From a virus, in the IMG/VR virus record IMGVR_UViG_3300016461_000040, positions 1-44,052 of that record: DNA of 44,052 nucleotides; one strand, given 5' to 3'. Position numbers and translations under genes: made by a program. Positions 1-6,743 of this stretch are shown piece by piece (positions within the stretch are counted from its first letter, which is position 1; each line of letters opens with the position of its first letter). A model generated the notes under the pieces. That model was not told where the DNA came from. It saw only the letters and a program-made list of their open reading frames with translations, and did not search any database.

Positions 1-369
1 ATGAATACGCGATCAACATTCGTTGATCGGGCTCATGCCGACAGGCGCCTGGCCGCGTTGCTAAAGCAGGCTCCCATCGAGTTTGCGCGTGCTGTCTACG
101 GCATCAACGACTACGAAAGCGGGCGCACCGACACCATGGCGGCGCGCGAAGTTGTGCGTGCCCAACGTCATGGCATGCCGCTGACCGAAGAGCGTGCCGA
201 GCAGCGCGCCCGCGCTTATCTGCCGACGGTGGGCCAGGAGCACTGTCCACGCTGCTGGGTCGTGTATGGGCAGAAAAGCCCGCTGCGATTCCGTGAGGCC
301 GCTGAAGAGCGGCCGGAGGTGGCGGGTTGCCAGGCGTGTGGCGCGGAGTACGCGACATCGGCGGATTGA
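1..369 (+). CDS. Hypothetical zinc-ribbon protein (host)
   Basis: This 122-residue protein is not recognised. Its C-terminal third has two cysteine pairs, CPRC near residue 82 and CQAC near residue 111, spaced like a small zinc ribbon. The N-terminal part is charged and probably helical. It lies upstream of phaR on the same strand, on the host side of the prophage junction. The window opens exactly on its ATG, so its upstream context is unseen. A DNA- or RNA-binding role would be a guess from the zinc ribbon alone. Confidence 0.6.
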   Translation: MNTRSTFVDRAHADRRLAALLKQAPIEFARAVYGINDYESGRTDTMAAREVVRAQRHGMPLTEERAEQRARAYLPTVGQEHCPRCWVVYGQKSPLRFREAAEERPEVAGCQACGAEYATSAD

Positions 370-470
370 GGAAAGTGTCCGGGCTGGTCAGGGTAAACCT
401 TGTCGCGGCGCAGCAAAACCGCTCCCTAGAATCATCCGATGACATGGGCGTCCATGTGAAGGAGTCCGCA

Positions 471-1004
471 GTGCAGAGCAAGAAGTCCGGGGCTAAGCCG
501 GTGCAGCGTGTGATCAAGAAGTACCCGAACAGAAGGCTCTACGACACGGAGACATCCACGTACATCACGCTGACCGAGGTGAAGCAGTTGGTCATCCAGA
601 GTGCCCAGTTCGTGGTGCGCGATGCCAAGACCGGCGACGACCTGACGCGCAGCATCCTGCTGCAGATCATCCTTGAGGAAGAGGCGGGCGGCGCGCCGAT
701 GTTCACCGAGCAGGTGCTGGCCAACATCATCCGGTTCTACGGACAGGCGATGCAGGGCTACATGGGGCCGTATCTCGAGAAGAACATCCAGGCCATGACC
801 GAGGTGCAGGCGCAGCTCGCTGAAAAGGCCGAGGGCCTGACGCCCGAGATGTGGTCGCGCTTCATGACCATGCAGTCGCCCATGCTGCAGGGGCTGATGG
901 GCAGCTACGTCGAGCAATCGAAGAATGTCTTCCTGCAGATGCAAGAGCAGATGCAGAAGAACACCGAGCAGGTGCTGGGGGCCTTTGGCATCAAGCGTCC
1001 CTGA
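471..1004 (+). CDS. phaR: Polyhydroxyalkanoate synthesis repressor PhaR
   Basis: PhaR represses phasin and polyhydroxyalkanoate synthesis genes and also binds PHA granules. The N-terminal PHB/PHA regulator DNA-binding domain is clear, with KKYPNRRLYDTETSTYITL at about residues 15-33 and the conserved LLQIILEEE. The PHB-binding region FTEQVLANIIRFYGQAMQGY follows, and the C-terminus is Met/Gln-rich and amphipathic. The start chosen is GTG 471, preceded by AAGGAG six bases upstream, giving 177 residues, the usual length. ATG 444 in the same frame would add nine residues. phaR next to rimO is a common order in Burkholderiales. This is host DNA. Confidence 0.93.
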   Translation: MQSKKSGAKPVQRVIKKYPNRRLYDTETSTYITLTEVKQLVIQSAQFVVRDAKTGDDLTRSILLQIILEEEAGGAPMFTEQVLANIIRFYGQAMQGYMGPYLEKNIQAMTEVQAQLAEKAEGLTPEMWSRFMTMQSPMLQGLMGSYVEQSKNVFLQMQEQMQKNTEQVLGAFGIKRP

Positions 1005-1082
1005 GTGCAACGCGGTCTTCCGGAAGCGAAGGCTATCCGGCGGATGCCCCGCCGTCACCGATAGCTGGGACAATAGAGGCAT

Positions 1083-1184
1083 ATGAGCGAAGTTGCCTCC
1101 CCCGAACGTACGACCGCGCCGACCGCCCCCAAGGTCGGCTTCGTGAGCCTGGGCTGCGCGAACGATACTCTAACTAAACCTTAG
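1083..1184 (+). pseudogene. rimO: rimO 5' fragment cut by the prophage
   Basis: RimO is the radical-SAM methylthiotransferase that modifies ribosomal protein S12. Residues 1-25 match a RimO N-terminus, ending in GFVSLGC, whose cysteine belongs to the N-terminal MTTase domain. Intact RimO normally continues with PK; here the frame goes into ANDTLTKP and stops after 33 codons instead of about 450. The break lies at about 1158, inside a strongly conserved motif, and phage-type genes begin right after it. I infer that this is the left host-phage junction. The rest of rimO is not in the window. Confidence 0.8.
1150..1165. other. Putative left prophage attachment junction (attL)
   Basis: RimO coding identity ends after the TGC codon at 1155-1157 and unrelated sequence follows. 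The exact core cannot be fixed without the right junction, which is outside the window. The core is probably part of the conserved GFVSLGC-coding segment. Confidence 0.5.
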
Positions 1185-1199
1185 AGGAGACTCATTGCA

Positions 1200-1559
1200 A
1201 TGCACGATACGATCGAAAAGCTGATGGCGGGAGATCAGGCTGTTCCTGGTCACTACGCGACTGCACACGCTCACTGGAAGACGCTGCTTCAGGATATCGA
1301 CACTGTGTCTGTCGAAGATCTCGCGAAGCGCCTTTCCTCTGCGCAGAGTTGGTTTGAGCGTCATTGCGGCGGCCGTTGGCCGGGCCAGGAGGTGATGGTT
1401 TGGACAGGATTCGCGTCGATGTACAGCACTCAAAGTGGCTGGGACGGCAACGAGGCGGCCGGGACGAAGCTGGCCAAAGCATTCGAGGCCAGCATGTGCA
1501 GCATCGAGGTTAAGGGCGGCGCGCGAAGGGCGGCCAGGTCCTATCACGTGGATCTCTGA
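1200..1559 (+). CDS. Hypothetical protein next to the left prophage end
   Basis: This 119-residue protein has a GAGGAG ribosome binding site at 1184-1189. I do not recognise it. It is soluble, with a tryptophan-rich middle (residues about 60-85) and a basic stretch KGGARRAARS near the C-terminus. It is the first gene inside the prophage boundary and is convergent with the long leftward operon, the two being separated by a bidirectional terminator. Its position suggests a lysogenically expressed cargo gene or a gene linked to integration, but it has no integrase or excisionase features. Confidence 0.6.
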   Translation: MHDTIEKLMAGDQAVPGHYATAHAHWKTLLQDIDTVSVEDLAKRLSSAQSWFERHCGGRWPGQEVMVWTGFASMYSTQSGWDGNEAAGTKLAKAFEASMCSIEVKGGARRAARSYHVDL

Positions 1560-1576
1560 CAGCGTCTTTCCAAGAT

Positions 1577-1750
1577 AAAAAGGGCCCGCAGTTCAGGCTG
1601 TGTAAATAGTCGAGAAGAGTCCGTTTTAGGCGGTGCTTGACCCCTTCGTCACCTTGTGATCGTGGCTCCAAAGGCCATTAAAGAGGCCGACCAACCTGTG
1701 AGAGTTGGTCGGCCTTACTTTTTACACAGCCTGAGTTGCGGGCCTTTTTT
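1577..1750. terminator. Bidirectional terminator in a 30-bp inverted repeat
   Basis: Arms at 1577-1606 and 1721-1750 are inverted copies matching at 27 of 30 positions. Each begins with a run of A and so ends in a run of T on the strand reading out. Nested inside is a perfect 12-bp hairpin at 1684-1695/1704-1715 (AGGCCGACCAAC and its complement, 8-nt loop), followed by TACTTTTT. The element sits between the plus-strand gene ending at 1559 and the minus-strand operon ending at 1779, and can terminate both. The 219-bp gap holds nothing else I can see. Confidence 0.75.
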
Positions 1751-1778
1751 CTTTGGGTACGGGGCCGAACGCTCGGAA

Positions 1779-2165
1779 TCAGCCGTTCTGGATCTCGGTT
1801 CCGGCCGGCACCTCCTCGCCGAACCTCAAGGCCACGTAAGCACGCATGGCGGCGACAAGTGGCGTCTGGCCGTAGCTCTCGTCAGACAGGAAGCCTCCGG
1901 CGGATTTGACTCGAGAATGCCACCCGTCGCCTGGCGCGCCGTTGGGGGCGACGAGCAGATTTTCTCGCTCGATGATCGGGCCTGCCAGTTCCCATTGTTC
2001 GCTGAACTTGTGGCGCATGCCGCTCAGACTTCCGTGCATCGTGTCAGCATGCCACATGAGTTCGCCGGCTGGCGAGTTCAGCTTTCGTAGGAGCTTGGGT
2101 GCATGTCCCTCTGCCTTTGCAACATAGAAGTCGAGCAGTACGCCGGTGAGTTCAGAGGTTTTCAT
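1779..2165 (-). CDS. NinX-like phage protein (DUF2591 type)
   Basis: This 128-residue protein resembles the phage NinX/DUF2591 family in its N-terminal MKTSELTG, the central GPIIERE motif and the C-terminal TPLVAAMRAYVALRFGEEV. The biochemical role of the family is unknown; members sit in lambdoid early or nin regions. It is the last gene of the leftward early operon, about 10 bases after its neighbour, and is followed by the bidirectional terminator. Confidence 0.75.
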   Translation of the reverse strand: MKTSELTGVLLDFYVAKAEGHAPKLLRKLNSPAGELMWHADTMHGSLSGMRHKFSEQWELAGPIIERENLLVAPNGAPGDGWHSRVKSAGGFLSDESYGQTPLVAAMRAYVALRFGEEVPAGTEIQNG

Positions 2166-2175
2166 GGTGCCAATG

Positions 2176-2424
2176 CTATCGCGACTCGATGGGCTTGCTC
2201 AGCACTCGGAGGAAGCCTTTGCCCTTGAGGAATCCGCGGTAGCAGTTGACGGCCACCGCCTCTGCCTCTCGGGCCACGTCGGCGCCGGCGGCGATGACCT
2301 GGCCATCGTCGGTCACGATCGCCAGCTTGGCCGGCTTGCCGTTGACCGTGACGGTGAGCCCTTCATGAGAGACCGCGCTGATCACGACGCCCTCGATGGC
2401 GCCGGTAGGTTGCGTGCCGATCAT
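2176..2424 (-). CDS. Hypothetical early phage protein (82 aa)
   Basis: The protein is not recognised. It appears beta-rich, with IEGVVISAVSHEGLTVTVNG at the start and a basic C-terminus (FLKGKGFLRVLSKP). Its ATG overlaps the stop of the preceding gene in ATGA, and AGGAGG lies seven bases upstream, so the start is well supported. Confidence 0.65.
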   Translation of the reverse strand: MIGTQPTGAIEGVVISAVSHEGLTVTVNGKPAKLAIVTDDGQVIAAGADVAREAEAVAVNCYRGFLKGKGFLRVLSKPIESR

Positions 2425-2930
2425 GTGGATGCCTCCTGCAGCATGTCTGCCTGTTGCGCCGCTGGCGTGATGATCCGGCCGCCGGTCGACCGGATCTCGC
2501 CGGCGGCTTTCTTCACCGCCCGGCTGACCTCGCTGTAGCTGAGCCGCTTCAGCTGGAACTCGTGGAGGTCGACGGCCGCATTGATGTGGTCGAGCTCTTG
2601 GTAGTACAGGGCGGTGGCCTTCCACTCGCCGCTGGCCATCGCGCGCTGCTCGATGCCGTGCAGGGCGAGCTCGGCGCTGCGGAAGTGCTCGCCCAGGCCT
2701 CGCACGACGCCCAGCTGCTCGATGGCCTGGGCCACGTTGAGCGCGCTGGCCACGATCGACCAGTCGAGTTCGGTGGCCACGCCTTCTCGCAGCGCTCGAG
2801 CTGCAGCGCGCAGCGGGTCGAGCGTGTTCGCGAGCTCCGCCGGCGTCAGCAGCGTGGCGCCGTTCCTGGCAAGACGCATCGGTGCGAGTGATACGCGGCG
2901 TGGTCGACGGGGAGGGCGGCCGTGCGTCAT
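2421..2930 (-). CDS. Hypothetical early phage protein (169 aa)
   Basis: Not recognised by name. The N-terminus is strongly basic (RPPRRPRR), followed by a mostly helical protein. Residues about 45-100 are alanine-rich helices and the C-terminal part contains LSYSEVSRAVKKAAGEIRS. It overlaps both neighbours by four bases (ATGA), so it is translationally coupled in the early operon. The basic tail and helices would allow nucleic-acid binding, but no motif proves it. Confidence 0.6.
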   Translation of the reverse strand: MTHGRPPRRPRRVSLAPMRLARNGATLLTPAELANTLDPLRAAARALREGVATELDWSIVASALNVAQAIEQLGVVRGLGEHFRSAELALHGIEQRAMASGEWKATALYYQELDHINAAVDLHEFQLKRLSYSEVSRAVKKAAGEIRSTGGRIITPAAQQADMLQEAST

Positions 2931-3511
2931 GACATTGCGGCCTTGTTTTTGGCCTCGGCCTCGTCCAGCATCGCCCGCAGATCTGCGTCGGCCTGCTTCG
3001 CCCAGTCTTTGCCGTGGCGCACGTAGCGCGTCAGCAGGAAGTGGATCACCGCGGCTTGCTCGTGCTCAGCCTTCGTCTTGATTTCGACGTCACACAGGCG
3101 CAGAGCTTGGGCAAGTTGGATGCAGGCGAAGTTGGGCCGGCCGAGGATGGCGATCAGGTCGTCATTGAGGATCGCGAGACCGTGCGCGTTCGAGTCGGAC
3201 AACCGATGGATGCTGACGTGCGAGATCTCGCCGACATCGCTGGCGAAGTGGTACGCCACGCCATCCTCATCGGCAATCCATTGGTCAGGGTCGGAGAACA
3301 TGGCCAGCCACTCCTCCCACTCGTCGCGGTTGGCGGCCTCCGGATCGTCGACGATCGCGCCGGTGTAGTCGATGGTCTCGCTAGCGAACCGGCGAAGCAG
3401 AGCATTCCACCCGTGCACCACGTAAGCGGCGGCACCCTCGCCGCTGAAGGCGAGAACGAACGAGGCGTCAATCAGGCGTTCGTTGGGGACCGGGGTGATC
3501 AGTCCTTCCAT
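2927..3511 (-). CDS. Hypothetical early phage protein (194 aa)
   Basis: The protein is acidic and soluble, with repeated tryptophans and acidic runs (EEWLAMFSDPDQW). I assign no function. ATG 3511 shares its A with the upstream stop (TGATG), and GGGAGG lies six bases before it. A GTG three bases earlier is possible. It is coupled to both neighbours in the early operon. Confidence 0.6.
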   Translation of the reverse strand: MEGLITPVPNERLIDASFVLAFSGEGAAAYVVHGWNALLRRFASETIDYTGAIVDDPEAANRDEWEEWLAMFSDPDQWIADEDGVAYHFASDVGEISHVSIHRLSDSNAHGLAILNDDLIAILGRPNFACIQLAQALRLCDVEIKTKAEHEQAAVIHFLLTRYVRHGKDWAKQADADLRAMLDEAEAKNKAAMS

Positions 3512-4389
3512 CACAGGCCTCCCTTCGGCGCCTCGATGCCCGGCCGCATGCTGGTGCTCTTGCCTGTCACGTTGCGATGCCAGTTCAGCAGGGCGGCACT
3601 GCTGCTCACGATGTGGTGCAGACCTTTCTCATGGTCACCGGACCGGAGCGCTGCGAGAGCTTTTCCGCTGAGATAGCCCAACAGCCAGAACCAATCCTCC
3701 GGCTGCTTGCCGGCGTCGTGTGCGGCCGACCAGCGCTCGACCTGGTGTGCAGCCTCCAGCTCGGTGGCGGCCATCCAGTCCTTGGTGTGCGGAGTGTTGA
3801 TAAGAGCCCGCAAGCGCTGCAGTTCATCGCGTTCGGCATTTGTCAGCGTGGGCTCGGTGGCCCCTACGCTCGCCGCTGCATAAACCTTCATGCCGACAGA
3901 GATTGGAGGGGCATCCGCGGCCCACTTGATCACTTGCAAGCCATCTTCGCCCGTCAGTGAGGTGGAGACGACTACCTCGCCGATGGGGCGTTCCGGTGCA
4001 GATGTGGCCTCGAGCCAGTCGCGAGCGTCATCCCAGGCTTGGCACAGACCGATGTAACCGCGAGTGCCGCGCAGGCCTCCGAGTCTCGCGAGAGCCGCCT
4101 CGTTCCTGAAGACGCGCACGGCCTCGACAAGGGCCTGCAAGAGTACCCACGCCTGAGTGATGGAGCCGGGTTGAACTGCTGGGGCCGGGAGGCGCTCCTT
4201 GTCCGCGAGATCCTCGTCGACTTCGGTGGGGCCCAGGTATTGCGCTCCCTCATCGGGGTAGTCCGTCAGCCAGGCATAGAGGCCTGGGGAAAGACCGGGT
4301 GACTCCGCTGCGATTGTCACCTCCGCGTCCTGGCCACCGAAGAAGGCCAGCAGCGCCTCTGCCTGCCTGAGCGTGATCTTTGTGGTCAT
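3511..4389 (-). CDS. Hypothetical early phage protein with a C-terminal helical region
   Basis: This 292-residue protein begins MTTKITLRQAEALLAFFGG. Its C-terminal third (from about residue 195) reads LTNAERDELQRLRALI followed by EAAHQVERWSAAHDAGKQP and EDWFWLLGYLSGKALAA, ending in HHIVSSSAALLNWHR. That region resembles one I associate with phage early proteins, possibly MazG-like nucleotide-pool helices, but I cannot confirm the family. The ATG overlaps the stop of the ParB-like gene (ATGA). Confidence 0.6.
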   Translation of the reverse strand: MTTKITLRQAEALLAFFGGQDAEVTIAAESPGLSPGLYAWLTDYPDEGAQYLGPTEVDEDLADKERLPAPAVQPGSITQAWVLLQALVEAVRVFRNEAALARLGGLRGTRGYIGLCQAWDDARDWLEATSAPERPIGEVVVSTSLTGEDGLQVIKWAADAPPISVGMKVYAAASVGATEPTLTNAERDELQRLRALINTPHTKDWMAATELEAAHQVERWSAAHDAGKQPEDWFWLLGYLSGKALAALRSGDHEKGLHHIVSSSAALLNWHRNVTGKSTSMRPGIEAPKGGL

Positions 4390-6743
4390 GCCAGCACCTC
4401 GAGGCAGTTGTTCTCGAAGTGGGCGAAGGCACCGACGATGTCTCCTTTGTCGAGCGGTGGGAACCTGACGCCCCAGCCATCCTGATCGCACGTCTCCACC
4501 GTGCCGCTCCGCCAGAGCAGCTTGTCCTGGCCAGGAGCGATGCCGGTGCGAAGGATGCGCACCTGGTCGCCGATCGTCGGCAGGGCCGCGTAAGGCTCGA
4601 GGTGGTCAGCTTCGACGACCAGGAGCTCGTGTCTACGCTCGCCGTGCTTCATGTGGACCCGGCCGTCGTCGCCGAGGCCGAACACACGTCCGACACGGCC
4701 GATGGATTTAAGGAACTTGCCACCCGGCCCCTTGCTGCCGGCCTTCACCTTGACCAGTTGGCCGATGCTGAAAGTAGGCGCGGGCGCGGCAGGTGCCGCG
4801 CCTTTCTCTTCGTTTGCGCCGATAGGCGCCTGGCTCTGGCTGTTCTTCTCGTCCTCGTGCGCCTGCAGCGCATCGGCGATATCACGCTGGGCCTGCTCCT
4901 TCGAGATCTTCTTCGCGCGTGGTGCTTGCGCCGCAGGCGGGGCGGTCGATTTTTTTGCCTTCTGCCCCTTCGCGGGCTTCGGCGCGGTCTTCTCCGCTTG
5001 CTTGGCCTGGGCTTCAGTCTCGGCCGCGCGCTCCTCGCTCTCGATCTCGCGCTTGGCCTCGGCCTTGACCTCGGCGAGGTCGACCTTCGTCATGTGCAGA
5101 ATCTCGTGCAGCACGCTGCGAGGGCCTTGGCGCTTTGCATTCTCGGGAGACCATGCGCGATAGCGCTCGGCGGCCAGGTGCAGCATGAAGCGCAGCAGCA
5201 GGCGAGGGACCTCCTCGTCGGGTGTTCTCGCGATGAGCTTGCTGATGTCGCCCTTTTTCTCGCCGAGGACGGCCTGCAGCGCCTGGGACGCTTCCCAGTT
5301 CTCGCCATCTTCATCGATCATCCATGCACGCAGAAGGTCCGGCGTGCCGGCGGCGGGCTCGCGCTGTAGGTACTCGTCAGCGAGCTTCAGCGCAGTGGCC
5401 TGCCAGCGGACCTCGAACTCGGGGCGTTCTTCGATGGGAAGCTGGGCCTGCTCGGCCTTGTTCTTGGCCTCCGCAGCCGCTTCCTTCTGCTTGCGTTTGG
5501 CAGACCTCGTGAGGTTGTTCGTGCGAACGATCTTCTTGACCTGGTCGATCGGCAGGACTTCGACGATGTCGCCTGTCTCGGGGTGTTTCGCCAGCACTGG
5601 CTCGGGGCAGTGTTTGCCGAGCGCTTTGCGCAGGGTCGGCCCGTCGATTTCGAGGCTGTAGTCCGGATAGCGGTCCAGCAGGTAGTGTCCGCGCAGCCAT
5701 TCGTTCGAATCGGCCTTGAGCATGCCCGCCGCTTGCTCCTGGTCGATGACTTTCTTGCCTTCGCGCTGGGCTTCTTCGAACCGCCGCTCGGCCGTCGTCT
5801 TCTCCTTGTCTTGGTAGCACGTCGGATCGGTGCAGATGTCTGCACTCTCGACGTCGGCAAAGAGGTCCGGGTTTGCGCCGGTACGCTTGGGGCAGTCTGC
5901 GCATGCGCCGGCGCTTTCGCACAGGGTCGCGTCCTTCACATCGAAGGGCGCACGCTTCAGCGGCAGCATGACGTTGGTCTGCAGCCACTCCTGGAATTCC
6001 TTGACGTTGAGAGCCCGGCCGTAGTTGTCGGAGCCGGTGGCCTGGCCGAGGGCCTTGATCTGCAGCTTGTCGACCGGAATGCGGGCGATCAACAGCGCCT
6101 TGCTGGCGTCGATCTGGCCGCGTCGAAACGCTTCTCGAGCGGCGGGGTTGAGGTCCAGTAGCTTGAGGCGGGCGTAGACATACTCGCGACTCTTGCCGAC
6201 TGCAGCGCCGAGCTCTCTCTTCGGAATGTCGGTCTCGGTCACCAGCCGATGGAAGCCTTCGGCCTCCTCAAGCTCGCTTAGATCGACGCGCTGGAGGTTT
6301 TCGATCAGCTGGATCTTGAGGACCTCTGCGTCCGTCAGACGGCGAGCGACTGCCGGGACCTTCGACATGCCGGCCAGTTTGCTGGCACGCCAGCGCCGTT
6401 CGCCTGAGACGAGCTCGTGTGTCTCGCGCTGGGTGCGGCCCAGCTTGCGGCTGGTTTCGTCCAGCCGCGAGGCCGGCAGCGGGCGCACCAGGATCGGCTG
6501 ATGGATGCCGCCCGCTCTGATGCTCTCTGCCAGCTCCGCGAGGTCTTCATCGTCGAAGACGGTACGCGGGTTCGTGAGGCTGGCGACGACCGCGTCGACG
6601 TCCAGGAGCAGGAGCTCGCCTGCATCTGTTTGCGCTGCCGCGAGTGCTGCGGCTTCAACCGTGGATTCTTGGGACATGGAGATCTCCGCGGCTGCGGCCG
6701 CATCGGTGGGGGTGGATGAAAAATGGGCGCCGGTCAGGTTCAT
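4386..6743 (-). CDS. Large ParB-like DNA-binding protein
   Basis: This 785-residue protein has a ParB/Spo0J N-terminal domain: NPRTVFDDEDLAELAESI and IHQPILVRP at residues 58-88, GERRWRASKLAG at 114-125, and QLIENLQRVDLSELEEAEGF at 145-164. A helix-turn-helix follows at about 172-195 (PKRELGAAVGKSREYVYARL). Cysteines 275, 281, 284, 304 and 309 form a possible zinc or Fe-S site. A charged Ala/Lys-rich linker leads to a C-terminal KOW/SH3-like region. ParB proteins bind palindromic centromere sites; no ParA is seen here. AGGAG lies six bases before ATG 6743, which overlaps the reverse transcriptase stop (ATGA). It may bind the 18-bp palindromes listed below (inference). Confidence 0.85.
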   Translation of the reverse strand: MNLTGAHFSSTPTDAAAAAEISMSQESTVEAAALAAAQTDAGELLLLDVDAVVASLTNPRTVFDDEDLAELAESIRAGGIHQPILVRPLPASRLDETSRKLGRTQRETHELVSGERRWRASKLAGMSKVPAVARRLTDAEVLKIQLIENLQRVDLSELEEAEGFHRLVTETDIPKRELGAAVGKSREYVYARLKLLDLNPAAREAFRRGQIDASKALLIARIPVDKLQIKALGQATGSDNYGRALNVKEFQEWLQTNVMLPLKRAPFDVKDATLCESAGACADCPKRTGANPDLFADVESADICTDPTCYQDKEKTTAERRFEEAQREGKKVIDQEQAAGMLKADSNEWLRGHYLLDRYPDYSLEIDGPTLRKALGKHCPEPVLAKHPETGDIVEVLPIDQVKKIVRTNNLTRSAKRKQKEAAAEAKNKAEQAQLPIEERPEFEVRWQATALKLADEYLQREPAAGTPDLLRAWMIDEDGENWEASQALQAVLGEKKGDISKLIARTPDEEVPRLLLRFMLHLAAERYRAWSPENAKRQGPRSVLHEILHMTKVDLAEVKAEAKREIESEERAAETEAQAKQAEKTAPKPAKGQKAKKSTAPPAAQAPRAKKISKEQAQRDIADALQAHEDEKNSQSQAPIGANEEKGAAPAAPAPTFSIGQLVKVKAGSKGPGGKFLKSIGRVGRVFGLGDDGRVHMKHGERRHELLVVEADHLEPYAALPTIGDQVRILRTGIAPGQDKLLWRSGTVETCDQDGWGVRFPPLDKGDIVGAFAHFENNCLEVLA

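Noticed and set aside
1577-1750. The inverted repeat as insertion-sequence ends
   Set aside because: Only about 110 bases lie between the arms, without any transposase remnant or target duplication; T-runs on both sides fit a terminator.
4386-6743. Palindromes as canonical chromosomal parS
   Set aside because: The length is 18 bp and the core GACGTC differs from parS (TGTTTCACGTGAAACA), so they are not host parS copies.
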